The notes under the pieces were generated by a model. The model saw only the letters and a list, made by a program, of their open reading frames with translations, did not search any database and was not told the DNA's origin. This document shows positions 1-8,354 of a DNA stretch of 64,000 nucleotides, piece after piece. A program made the position numbers and the translations under genes. Origin of the DNA: Sphingomonas sp. So64.6b (GTDB lineage Bacteria; Pseudomonadota; Alphaproteobacteria; Sphingomonadales; Sphingomonadaceae); contig NZ_CP048817.1 of the NCBI RefSeq assembly GCF_014171475.1, positions 4,742,501 to 4,806,500 on the forward strand, given 5' to 3'. The stretch's first letter is position 1, and each line of letters begins with the position of its first letter.

Positions 1-8
1 GGCGAGCT

Positions 9-791
9 TCACAGGCTGTCCTCGAAGATCGCGACCGCACGGGTCCAGCCGGCCGATGCCGCCTTCACCTTGACCGGAAAGCAGCTAACGGTGAAACCGA
101 ATGGCGGCAGCGTTTCGAGATTGTGCAGCTTCTCGATATGGCAATAACCGATCTCGCGGCCGGCCTTATGCCCCTCCCAGATGATCGAGGCGTCGCCGGT
201 CTCGGCATAGCGTTTCGCGGTGTACACGAACGGCGCGTCCCAGCTCCACGCATCGGTGCCGGTCACCCGCACTCCGCGCGAGGTCAAATAGAGCGTCGCC
301 TCACGCCCCATGCCGCACCCGGCGGCGAGATAATCGTCATGGCCATATCGCTCGCCCGCGCGCGTGTTGACGATGACGATATCGAACGGCTCCAGCGTGT
401 GGCCGATCCGTGCCAGCTCGGCTTCGACATCGGCGGCGGTCGCGACATAACCGTCCTCGAAATGGCGGAAGTCGAGCTTCACGCCGCGCCCGAAACACCA
501 GTCGAGCGGCACTTCGTCGATCGTGATCGCGCGCTCGCCGCCGTTCATGGTCGAGGCGAAATGATAGGGCGCGTCGAGATGCGTACCGTTATGCGTGATG
601 ATCTCGACCTTCTCGTTCGCCCAGCCTTCGCCATCGGGCAGATCGTCCGCGGTCAGTCCGGGAAAGAAACGCGCGAGATCGGCGACCGACTGTTTGTGGT
701 CGGTGTATTCGATTCTGGGCAGCGATACCGGCGGGTCTGAGGCAACACCCATTTCGAGCGGCACGGAGATATCGACGAAACGGCGCGCCAT
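9..791 (-). CDS. Cyclase family metal-dependent hydrolase (kynurenine formamidase-like)
   Basis: This 260-residue protein carries the cyclase/kynurenine-formamidase family metal motif HNGTHLDAPYH at residues 67-77, so it is probably a cytoplasmic metal-dependent hydrolase of an amide or ester. The ATG at 791 was chosen because the protein begins MARRFVDISVPL, the usual family start; the open frame runs further upstream but only through an unrelated gene. It is the last visible gene of the minus-strand operon that begins with the FAD hydroxylase at 4864 and starts 2 bases after the preceding stop. The context suggests a late hydrolytic step in aromatic or aromatic-like ring breakdown. The true substrate cannot be read from the sequence. 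Confidence 0.8.
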   Translation of the reverse strand: MARRFVDISVPLEMGVASDPPVSLPRIEYTDHKQSVADLARFFPGLTADDLPDGEGWANEKVEIITHNGTHLDAPYHFASTMNGGERAITIDEVPLDWCFGRGVKLDFRHFEDGYVATAADVEAELARIGHTLEPFDIVIVNTRAGERYGHDDYLAAGCGMGREATLYLTSRGVRVTGTDAWSWDAPFVYTAKRYAETGDASIIWEGHKAGREIGYCHIEKLHNLETLPPFGFTVSCFPVKVKAASAGWTRAVAIFEDSL

Positions 792-793
792 GA

Positions 794-1882
794 TCAGACT
801 CCCCGGCCGGTATAGCCATAAAGCGGATCGTCCGCGCCACGCCTGCCGAACAGGAATGGCTTGGCCGGGTGCTTCTCCCAGAATTTTTCCGTCTCGGGCT
901 CGACCCGGCTCCAGTCGAAGATCACGTCGCGGTGGACGATACCCCAGCGCCCGCCGCGTCGTTCGAACTTGTCGAGATAACGCCCACCGATCGTCGCGTC
1001 GGTGCCGTCGGTCATCTGGCACCAGGCGACATGATAGGATTCGACGAACGCATGATCGTCATCGGCGAAGTCGCTCAGGATATTGGTGATGACGTGCATC
1101 ATGCCCTTGATCGGCGATCCCGGCCTGGGGCGGGTGAACGACACCACATCGATGAACTCGGTCGCGAGGCCATCGAACATGCCATGCCGCTCGGTCGCGC
1201 CTTCGTGATAGCATGTATGCGCGAGCTCCGCGTCGGAACGGTCGCCGGCGCGTGCGCGGCGATAGAGGATTTCGGCAATCTCCTGCTTGTCGAGCAGGCG
1301 CTGGATCGGGTCCATATTGGTCTCTCCGGGATAAATCATGGTGGCGGGCAGGGCGCCGCGCTGCGCGCCGCCCAATATGTAAAGCGGGTCATTGGCTTCG
1401 CGCGTGCCGATCAAAGCGCGCGGATGCTCGTCGCCCCAGAAGGATCCGGTGCCCGGCGATACGCGCGACCAGTCATAGACGATGTCGCGGTGCTGGATCA
1501 GCCAGCGCCCATCGACCTGCCGGAAGGTATCGAGATAGCGCCCGCCGATATGGAAGAAGACCGTGCCGTCACCCTGCACGAAGGTCTCGTGCGCGACATG
1601 ATAGCTTTCACAGAACACATCGCCGTTCGGCAGAAACTCGAACAGCGCATTGGCGATGATATGCTCCTTCGCCAGGCATTTCGGACCGGTCGCCATGGCC
1701 TTTTCAAGTCCGTCGACGAAGCCGTGCATCAATCCCTGATAGGTGCCGTGATTATCGGTCCCATCGACCGGGTGGCACGCCCGCATCAGTGCCGGGTCGA
1801 ACCGGTCGGCACCGCGCGCACGGGCGTAGAGCAGATCGATTATCTCCTGCTTGATCGCGTATCGGGTCAGTGCATCGCTCAT
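794..1882 (-). CDS. Tandem SnoaL-like (NTF2-fold) protein, fused duplicate
   Basis: The 362-residue product consists of two similar SnoaL/NTF2-like halves of about 180 residues. Both contain a start like KQEI-(I/A)-(D/E)-(L/I)-LY-RAR, a central ESYHVA strand, GGRYLD and a late HRD-(I/V)-(V/F)-DWSRV motif, so the duplication is visible directly. Family members are small cone-shaped enzymes (isomerases, dehydratases, hydroxylases) or binding proteins; no specific reaction can be assigned. The second half begins with a methionine preceded by a GGAGAG ribosome-binding-like sequence, which suggests a recent fusion of two genes or an internal start. The start overlaps the stop of the upstream FAH-family gene by 4 bases, showing translational coupling. 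Confidence 0.75.
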   Translation of the reverse strand: MSDALTRYAIKQEIIDLLYARARGADRFDPALMRACHPVDGTDNHGTYQGLMHGFVDGLEKAMATGPKCLAKEHIIANALFEFLPNGDVFCESYHVAHETFVQGDGTVFFHIGGRYLDTFRQVDGRWLIQHRDIVYDWSRVSPGTGSFWGDEHPRALIGTREANDPLYILGGAQRGALPATMIYPGETNMDPIQRLLDKQEIAEILYRRARAGDRSDAELAHTCYHEGATERHGMFDGLATEFIDVVSFTRPRPGSPIKGMMHVITNILSDFADDDHAFVESYHVAWCQMTDGTDATIGGRYLDKFERRGGRWGIVHRDVIFDWSRVEPETEKFWEKHPAKPFLFGRRGADDPLYGYTGRGV

Positions 1883-2745
1883 ACCCGCTCCGCTTCGATC
1901 ACCGCTTCGATCGCGCCGATCTTCTCGATCTCGCAGCGTACCACGTCACCCACCGCGAGGTATTTCGGCGGCCGCATCGACCCGCCGGTGCCGAACGGCG
2001 TGCCGGTGGCGATCACATCGCCCGGCTCCAGCGTGCAGACGGTCGAGAGATAGGCGATCTGTTCGAAGCAATTGTTGATCATTTCCGATGTCGATCCGTC
2101 CTGCCGCACCTCACCATTGACGGTACAGGTGATGCGTAGCGCGTGCGGATCGCCGATCTCTTCGGGGGTGACGATCCACGGCCCCAGCGGACCATGGCCA
2201 TCGAAGGATTTGCCGAGCATGATTGTCGGGCTGCGCTTCTGCCAGTCGCGCACGCTGACATCGTTGCAGATGGTGTAGCCCGCGATCACCGCGGCAGCGT
2301 CTTCGACGGCGACGCGACGGCAGCGCTTGCCGATGACGATCGCCAGTTCCGCCTCGTAATCCAGTTGCGAGGATTCGGGCGGCAGCGGAATCGGATCATA
2401 GGGCCCGTTGATCGAGGTCGGCAGCTTGACGAACCAGCGCTGGTAGACTGGCGGGACATAGTCCGGATTTGCCGCCAGCACCTCGTCGATATGGCTTTGG
2501 TAATTGGCCGCGATGCCGAGATATTTGCGCGGCCGCAGCACCGGCGCGCGCAGATGGACCGAGGCCAGCGGTACAGCCGCACCCGTCCCGGCCGCGCGGC
2601 GCGCGGCATCCATGCCGTCGATGCCGAGTTCGAGCAGGGCCTCCATCGTATCGGGAACGTCGCCGCCGGCGATATCGACGATCGTCTCGCCGATCACTAC
2701 GCCGATCGAGGTCCGGCCGTTCGCGCTGAACGTAGCGAGCTTCAT
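1879..2745 (-). CDS. Fumarylacetoacetate hydrolase (FAH) family protein
   Basis: The 288-residue protein has the FAH-family core with the metal-ligand segment LDYEAELAIVIGK, the GYTICNDVSVRDWQ block, SFDGHGPLGPW and the C-terminal GDVIATGTPFGTG signature. Family enzymes hydrolyse C-C bonds of 2,4-diketo acids such as fumarylpyruvate or acylpyruvates, or decarboxylate/isomerise ring-cleavage products, using Mg or Mn. The ATG at 2745 gives the normal family N-terminus (MKLATFSANG) and overlaps the previous stop by 4 bases. Its place between a ring-cleavage-type VOC protein and SnoaL/cyclase genes fits a role after ring opening. The exact substrate is not determined. Confidence 0.85.
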   Translation of the reverse strand: MKLATFSANGRTSIGVVIGETIVDIAGGDVPDTMEALLELGIDGMDAARRAAGTGAAVPLASVHLRAPVLRPRKYLGIAANYQSHIDEVLAANPDYVPPVYQRWFVKLPTSINGPYDPIPLPPESSQLDYEAELAIVIGKRCRRVAVEDAAAVIAGYTICNDVSVRDWQKRSPTIMLGKSFDGHGPLGPWIVTPEEIGDPHALRITCTVNGEVRQDGSTSEMINNCFEQIAYLSTVCTLEPGDVIATGTPFGTGGSMRPPKYLAVGDVVRCEIEKIGAIEAVIEAERV

Positions 2746-3275
2746 GCTGCCAGCAGCTTTAACAGCTTCTGGCGATACGCCTCTGCGGACATATAGGTCG
2801 GGTTGGCGAGCGAGGCCTTTTCGGTCGCGGCATAGATCGTCTCGTCGCTTTGGCTGAAGTCGATCGGCGTGCCGTAGGGCTGGCTGACATGCCATGGCGT
2901 ATGGACATAGGTCTCGACGATATTGTCTTCCGGGTCCTTGAAATAGACCGTCCAGCTATTGCCGTGATCGAGCGTCCACACCTTGCTGATCCGGCTATCG
3001 CCGGTCGCTTTCTCATGCACCCGGCGCAGCGCGGCGAAATCGTCGAGCAGGAAGGAAATCTGCGCCACGGTCGACGGGCTTTCGGGCAAGCGCCCCTGCA
3101 CCAGCAGCAATTGGTGATGCTCGTCGGGCGACATCGTCATGAAGCGGATCGGGTTCACATCGATCCGTTCGTCGGTGACGACAAAACCGAAGAACGAGGT
3201 GTAGAAATCGGTCATCGCCTCGATATCGATGACATAGATTCCGACGTGATTGAGCGAATATCTGATGCGGTTCAT
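2742..3275 (-). CDS. VOC-family (glyoxalase/extradiol dioxygenase-like) protein
   Basis: This 177-residue single-module vicinal-oxygen-chelate protein keeps candidate metal ligands His10 (LNHVGIYV), His53/54 (DEHHQ) and Glu121 (DPEDNIVETY). The DPEDNIVE segment is characteristic of catechol 2,3-dioxygenase-like members, in which the metal activates a catecholic substrate. Coupling by 4-base overlaps to an FAD hydroxylase upstream and an FAH-family hydrolase downstream makes ring cleavage of a hydroxylated aromatic the likely role. It is shorter than two-module extradiol dioxygenases (about 300 residues), so a different VOC reaction remains possible. Confidence 0.75.
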   Translation of the reverse strand: MNRIRYSLNHVGIYVIDIEAMTDFYTSFFGFVVTDERIDVNPIRFMTMSPDEHHQLLLVQGRLPESPSTVAQISFLLDDFAALRRVHEKATGDSRISKVWTLDHGNSWTVYFKDPEDNIVETYVHTPWHVSQPYGTPIDFSQSDETIYAATEKASLANPTYMSAEAYRQKLLKLLAA

Positions 3276-4864
3276 GTGCGGTTCGCCTCCATGCTGACGG
3301 TCGGTTGGTCGGGCGCCGCTGCGCGCCGAAGGTGCAGATGATCGAACAGGGTCGCCATGACGGGCGCGGGGTCGCCGCTGCCCGTGGCGTAGATATAGCG
3401 GTCGGGGCGGACGATGATCCAGCGTGCGGCGCGTTCGCCGAGCCAGCCGGTCATCCGGCCATCGGCATCCGCATCGGTGATATCGACGATATGGCCGTCG
3501 ATCGCGTCCCACTCGGGCGGCGTATCGAACGGATCGAGCGTCAGCAGCGTGAAACGGCCATCGAGCAGCGTGTCGATATGCCGCTCCACGCCACTATCGA
3601 GGACGACGAATTCGGGCAGGCGCATTCCGCCGCTCTTCATGTCGATAATGCCGTCGCGGATCGGCGGCACGATGTCGGTCATGGCGACTTGACCGGCGCG
3701 CTCGCATTCGATCGCGCGAAACGCCGCGTCGCGCGCCACCGCTTCGGCCGGGTCCAGCTTGCACACTTCGGCGCCCGCCGCGACGGATGCGTTGACGATC
3801 GCGCGGACATGTGGCTCACGCTCGACCTGATAGCTGTCGAGCAAGCCATGGTCGGCGACCCCCGAATCGACCAGCTTCAACTTCCAGATCAGCTGCGCCG
3901 CATCGCGAATGCCATGGCACATGCCCTGACCGAAAAAGGGCGGCGTCTGATGCGCCGCGTCGCCAAGCAGCATGACCCGCCCCGCGCGCCAGCGATGCGC
4001 GACAAGCGCGCGGAAACGATAGACTGCGGTGCGGATGATCTCGACATGATCCGGGTCGATCCAGCAGCCGATCTGCGTGCGCAGCCAGTCCGGAGTCACG
4101 ACGTCAGCGTCGCGCTCGCCCGGCAACAGCATATATTCCCAGCGCCGGTGCGTGCCGCGTCCCGGGATCAGCGTCGCCGGCCGTTCGGGGTCGCACACCA
4201 TCAGCGAGAAGGCATTGCTGCGCACCTCGGGCGGAATCTCGTGCGTGTCGGGCCAGCGCATCGGACCGTGCACATTGGTGTCGATCACCAGCCAGCGTTC
4301 CTCGAACCCGATATCGTCGAGCGGGATGGCGAGCGCCTTGCGCACCGCGCTGCTCGCGCCGTCACAGGCGAAGAGGTAGCGCGCGCCGATCTCGATCGTC
4401 GCGCCCGTCGCATCGGTGGCGCGGGCGGTAACGCCGCTCTCATCCTGTGCGACATCGGTCAGCCTGTGGCCCGACATCACCGTGACGTTTGGATAACGGC
4501 TCAGGCCGGCGCGAATGATCGTCTCGAGCTGCGGCTGATAGAACAGGTTGCTCGGATACCAAGCGATTGGATGCGCCCTGGGGTGCGCGCGAAAAGTGCG
4601 GATCGGCTTGCGGTCGGCACCGAGATAGACCGACCCGCCCAGCGGCTTGGTCACCGCGGGGATTTCGTCGGCCAGGCCGATCGAAGCGAATACGCGCATG
4701 ATTTCGGAATCGAACACGATCGCGCGGGGCAGCTTGTAGGGTTCGCTATCCTGCTCGATCACCAGGGTGCGAAAACCCGCCTGGCCCGCCAGATTGGCCG
4801 CGACCGCGCCGACCGGTCCCATGCCGACGATCAACAGGTCGTAATCTGGAAACCCTGTCGTCAT
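3272..4864 (-). CDS. FAD-dependent aromatic monooxygenase (MhpA-like)
   Basis: The 530-residue flavoprotein starts with a Rossmann FAD site GMGPVG at residues 14-19 and has the second FAD motif RVMLLGDAAHQTPPFFGQG near residue 295, both typical of class A hydroxylases such as 3-(3-hydroxyphenyl)propionate hydroxylase MhpA. These enzymes use NAD(P)H and oxygen to hydroxylate a phenolic ring, and length and C-terminal extension fit that group. It is the first gene of a minus-strand operon (hydroxylase, VOC, FAH, SnoaL, cyclase) and lies just downstream of a LysR gene. The aromatic substrate is unknown; MhpA is cited for family resemblance only. Confidence 0.85.
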   Translation of the reverse strand: MTTGFPDYDLLIVGMGPVGAVAANLAGQAGFRTLVIEQDSEPYKLPRAIVFDSEIMRVFASIGLADEIPAVTKPLGGSVYLGADRKPIRTFRAHPRAHPIAWYPSNLFYQPQLETIIRAGLSRYPNVTVMSGHRLTDVAQDESGVTARATDATGATIEIGARYLFACDGASSAVRKALAIPLDDIGFEERWLVIDTNVHGPMRWPDTHEIPPEVRSNAFSLMVCDPERPATLIPGRGTHRRWEYMLLPGERDADVVTPDWLRTQIGCWIDPDHVEIIRTAVYRFRALVAHRWRAGRVMLLGDAAHQTPPFFGQGMCHGIRDAAQLIWKLKLVDSGVADHGLLDSYQVEREPHVRAIVNASVAAGAEVCKLDPAEAVARDAAFRAIECERAGQVAMTDIVPPIRDGIIDMKSGGMRLPEFVVLDSGVERHIDTLLDGRFTLLTLDPFDTPPEWDAIDGHIVDITDADADGRMTGWLGERAARWIIVRPDRYIYATGSGDPAPVMATLFDHLHLRRAAAPDQPTVSMEANRT

Positions 4865-4986
4865 CGTTATCGGCCGCCCGTTTCAAGCCCGTCCCATCAG
4901 GTTTGCGATCCGGCTTGGGACCGTAAATCCTGATCCCCGGGCTATCGTTCAGTGCCTTAATCGACAAACAGTATCGGAGACGATTT

Positions 4987-5005
4987 CGATAACCGGCGAT
5001 TATCG
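4987..5005. promoter_or_regulatory. Candidate LysR box (T-N11-A palindrome)
   Basis: The palindrome CGATAA-N7-TTATCG contains the T-N11-A arrangement that LysR regulators recognise. It overlaps the lysR stop codon and lies about 120 bases upstream of the hydroxylase start. Its first ten bases, CGATAACCGG, recur at 5976-5985 in front of the divergent TonB receptor. Function is inferred from pattern and position. Confidence 0.5.
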
Positions 5006-5917
5006 ATCGCGCGGCACAACATAGCCGGGCAGGGTGGCGCACTGGTCGCGGATCAACTGCATGATCGCGCGCGCGCCGGGCAGCAGCGTGCTGTTCTGGC
5101 GAAAAGCCAGGCCGACCTGCTCCTCCGGAAAAGTGAAATCGGCATCGAGCGCGACCAGGTCGGTGTCGCGCGCGGTGAGCAGCGTGGAGGGGACAATCGT
5201 CACCAGATCGGTCTCGCGGATCACCGCATCGAACATGATCACCGTGCTGACCTCGATCGCCCCGGTCGGCGGCGGCACGCCGGCGTTGATGAAAGCCTCG
5301 TTGACGATCGCACGGTGCGTCGGCGGATAATCGGGGATCAGCCAGGGAAAGGCCGAAAGGTCGGCCAGCGTCAGCCCCTTCTTGCCGGCAAGCGGATGCC
5401 CGCTACGCGCCGCGACCTTTGGACCGGTGCGCATCAGCGGCTCGAACGTCAGCCCAAGCGGCGCGTCGCTGCCGGGGAGCAGCAGCAGTGCGAAGTCAAG
5501 CTCGCCATCGAGCAATGCCGAGGTCAGTTCGGACGAAAAGGCGATCTTCAGCTTGAGTTTCAGCCCCGGCAAGGTCGCCATGACGTCGCGCGCGACGCTC
5601 GCCATCACGTCGCTCATCGTCGGGATCACCCCGACCACGATCATGCCGCGCGTCATACCGCGCATCGCATCGATCTCCGCCACCGCGCGGCGCATCTCGC
5701 TGTCGATCATCTTGGCATAGCGGAACAATGTCTCACCATAAGCGGTCGGCACCACGCCGCGCGGCCGGCGATCGAGCAGGGTCACGCCAAGCTGCGCTTC
5801 GAGATTATGGATCGCCTTGCTCAGCGCTGGCTGCGACACATGCACCGCGGCGGCGGCGGCGTGCATCGTCTTGTTTTCGACGCACGCCACGAAATAGCGC
5901 ATCAACCTCAGGTCCAT
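5000..5917 (-). CDS. LysR-family transcriptional regulator
   Basis: The 305-residue protein has the LysR N-terminal winged helix (residues 1-60, with the recognition segment AAAAAVHVSQPALSKAIHNLE) and a periplasmic-binding-like effector domain after residue about 90. It lies in the same orientation as, and immediately upstream of, the aromatic-type operon starting at 4864, and is divergent from the TonB receptor starting at 6077. LysR regulators usually activate adjacent catabolic genes when a pathway intermediate binds. Shared palindromic sequence on both sides of the gene suggests that it controls both flanking transcription units. The inducer is unknown. Confidence 0.9.
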   Translation of the reverse strand: MDLRLMRYFVACVENKTMHAAAAAVHVSQPALSKAIHNLEAQLGVTLLDRRPRGVVPTAYGETLFRYAKMIDSEMRRAVAEIDAMRGMTRGMIVVGVIPTMSDVMASVARDVMATLPGLKLKLKIAFSSELTSALLDGELDFALLLLPGSDAPLGLTFEPLMRTGPKVAARSGHPLAGKKGLTLADLSAFPWLIPDYPPTHRAIVNEAFINAGVPPPTGAIEVSTVIMFDAVIRETDLVTIVPSTLLTARDTDLVALDADFTFPEEQVGLAFRQNSTLLPGARAIMQLIRDQCATLPGYVVPRDR

Positions 5918-5957
5918 TTAGCCACTCCCTCTTTCTCGTAAAATAATGACGGCGAGT

Positions 5958-5985
5958 GTGATATTTGGCAATCACCGATAACCGG
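5958..5985. promoter_or_regulatory. Candidate LysR-controlled region before TonB receptor
   Basis: The lysR-TonB receptor gap holds the inverted repeat GTGAT-N8-ATCAC (5958-5975), followed directly by CGATAACCGG (5976-5985), the same ten bases found in the LysR box at 4987. This is about 90 bases before the receptor start. The repeat is seen in the sequence; regulation by the neighbouring LysR is inference. Confidence 0.4.
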
Positions 5986-6076
5986 AAGGAATAGCTTCGC
6001 GCCCAAGTTTCAATTTCGCGGCAAGTCTCCTCTGTCCAGTAAGGCCCCAAGAAAAGAAACCAGAATGGAGGGGATT

Positions 6077-8335
6077 ATGATGGGATTCACCGGCCTGCGC
6101 CGCCGCGGCGCGCTTCGCGCCTGCTGTGCGATCGCCGCACTTTCGGTCGGCTGCGGCGCGGTTCAGGCCAGCGCGCAGGATGTGCCCGCCAATCCACCGT
6201 CCGCCGATCAGACGGCGCCCGACCAGGATACCACCAACGACATCGTCGTCACCGCGCAGAAGCGGGCCGAGCGGCTGCAGGATGTGCCGATCGCGATCAC
6301 CGTGATCACCCCGGCGGTGCTCGACAGCACCAACGCGCGCAATTTCGCCGAACTGCAGGGGGCAGTGCCCGGTGTCTATTTCGCGGGCAATTCGGGCGGC
6401 GGTCGCACCTATATCACGCTGCGCGGCGCGACCGGCCTTGCGCTCAACACCGGCGACGAACCGGTCGCCATCTATATGGACGACATCTATCTCGCGCGCG
6501 GCGTGACGATCGGCATGTCCGACCTGGTCGATATCGGTTCGGTCGAAATCGTGCGTGGTCCGCAGGGCACGCTGCAGGGCCGCAACGCGACCGCTGGCGC
6601 GATCCTGCTGCGCAGCGCCGACCCGACATCCGATTTCCGCGCCAAGGTTTCGGCAAGCGTCGCCTGGCCGGAGGAATTCCGCGCGCAGGCCTCGATCTCC
6701 GGCCCGCTTGGCGGCGGCTTCGAGGCACGATTGTCCGGTGGTTATACCACTGAAAAGGGCTGGGCCTACAACCCGTATACCAAGGCGCATATCGGCGGAT
6801 CGGAAAGCGCGCAGGGCCGCCTGGTAGTGACCAAGGAAGCCGGCGCCTTCTCCGCGCGGATCGTCGCCGACTATGCCTGGACGGAGAATTTCCCGGCGAT
6901 CTTCCGCTACGCCAAAACCAATTTCAGCCCGCTGCCGACCGGCGCGCTGGTGCCGGCGGGCACCGCGACGCCCAACACGCCGCTCGACCCCGCGACGCGC
7001 GATGCGATCTTCAACCATAACCGCATCTCGCTCAATCCCGGCACCGACACGGTGGTCAAGGGCGGCGGCATTTCGGCCAAGTTCGAATATGCATTCGGCG
7101 GCGTCGATCTCATTTCGGTCAGTGGTTATCGCAAGGCGCATGTCGATGGGATCAACGATTCCGACGGCCTCGACGTGGCCCGCATGGGTTATAACCACAA
7201 TGACGACCGCAGTAATCAGTTCAGCCAGGAAATCCGGCTGCAATCCTCGGGCAAGAGCCGCTTTTCCTGGATTCTCGGCGCCTATCTGTTCGACGAAAAC
7301 CAGAATTACGTCGACGACATCTACAATCTGCGCCTGTCACTGCCGACCAACACCGTGACGCGCTATGCCGGCAAGCAATATACCCGCTCCTATGCCGCGT
7401 TCGCCGATGCGACCTTCAACATCACCGATCAATTCTCGGTGATCGGCGGCATTCGTTATACCGAGGATACCAAGCGACTTGTCTCGACGATCCGCGCGAC
7501 CAACCTCGACACCAATGTCTCGACCGTCACGCCTTATTCACCGCCTCAGGCGAAATGGACCGACACCTCATATCGCGCGAAACTGGTCTACAAGCCGAGC
7601 CGCGACCTGATGTTCTTCGCCGGCTATGGCAAGGGTTTCCGCGCCGGCGGCTACAACCCGTTCGCGGTGCAGGTTCCCTATGCGCCGGAAACCAACAAGT
7701 CGTTCGAGATCGGCAGCAAGGGCGAGCTGCTCGATGGTGCGCTGAGCTTCTCGCTCGCCGCCTATCGCAACAAATATTCCAACCTCCAGCTTCGCGCGGG
7801 CGTGCCGACCGGCGGCGCGATCATCACCAACGCGGCCGAAGCGCTGATCAAGGGCGTCGAGCTGGAAATGACCGCACGGCCGGCGGACGGGACCAGGTTG
7901 ACCGGCAATGTCGCGTATACCGATGCGAAGTTCACCAGCTTCCCGACCGCGCGCAACACGCTCGACCAGCCGGTCGATGCTTCGGGCAACACGCTGCCGC
8001 GCACGCCGAAATGGCAGTTCTTCGTGTCGGCCGAACAGGATTTCGCGATCGGCAGCTCGTTCCTGCTCACCGCGGAGGCCAATTATCGCTGGCGCGACCG
8101 GATCTATTTCTTCTTCACCGACCAGAATTCCCAGCCCTGGCAGGACCCGCCCGGCGACGAACTCGGCGCACGCCTGACCCTGAAGCCGATCGACGAGCGC
8201 TGGTCCTTCTCGGTGTTCGGCACCAACCTGACCAATTCGCGGATCATCAATACCGCGGCGGTGACGTTCAGCTACCCGCAGGTGGGGTTGAACAAGCCGC
8301 GCGTGATCGGTGTATCCACCGGGTTCAAATTCTGA
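6077..8335 (+). CDS. TonB-dependent outer-membrane receptor
   Basis: This protein of about 752 residues has a signal peptide ending near ASAQD, a TonB-box-like segment (NDIVVTAQKR), a plug domain with the conserved EIVRGPQGTLQGRNATAGAI motif, and a long beta-barrel ending in phenylalanine (VIGVSTGFKF). Such receptors take up large or scarce substrates across the outer membrane using TonB energy. The start at 6077 is preferred because GGAGGGG lies just before it; an in-frame ATG at 6065 lacks a good site. It is followed after 19 bases by an MFS carrier and then an SDR, and is divergent from lysR, so it is probably the uptake route for the substrate of the neighbouring catabolic operon. Confidence 0.9.
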   Translation: MMGFTGLRRRGALRACCAIAALSVGCGAVQASAQDVPANPPSADQTAPDQDTTNDIVVTAQKRAERLQDVPIAITVITPAVLDSTNARNFAELQGAVPGVYFAGNSGGGRTYITLRGATGLALNTGDEPVAIYMDDIYLARGVTIGMSDLVDIGSVEIVRGPQGTLQGRNATAGAILLRSADPTSDFRAKVSASVAWPEEFRAQASISGPLGGGFEARLSGGYTTEKGWAYNPYTKAHIGGSESAQGRLVVTKEAGAFSARIVADYAWTENFPAIFRYAKTNFSPLPTGALVPAGTATPNTPLDPATRDAIFNHNRISLNPGTDTVVKGGGISAKFEYAFGGVDLISVSGYRKAHVDGINDSDGLDVARMGYNHNDDRSNQFSQEIRLQSSGKSRFSWILGAYLFDENQNYVDDIYNLRLSLPTNTVTRYAGKQYTRSYAAFADATFNITDQFSVIGGIRYTEDTKRLVSTIRATNLDTNVSTVTPYSPPQAKWTDTSYRAKLVYKPSRDLMFFAGYGKGFRAGGYNPFAVQVPYAPETNKSFEIGSKGELLDGALSFSLAAYRNKYSNLQLRAGVPTGGAIITNAAEALIKGVELEMTARPADGTRLTGNVAYTDAKFTSFPTARNTLDQPVDASGNTLPRTPKWQFFVSAEQDFAIGSSFLLTAEANYRWRDRIYFFFTDQNSQPWQDPPGDELGARLTLKPIDERWSFSVFGTNLTNSRIINTAAVTFSYPQVGLNKPRVIGVSTGFKF

Positions 8336-8354
8336 CCTTCAGCGACCGGAGACG

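Noticed and set aside
3305..4933. A 542-residue open frame antisense to the FAD monooxygenase
   Set aside because: The FAD motifs on the minus strand show the real gene; the plus-strand frame has no domain and typical shadow composition (rich in His, Asp, Arg).
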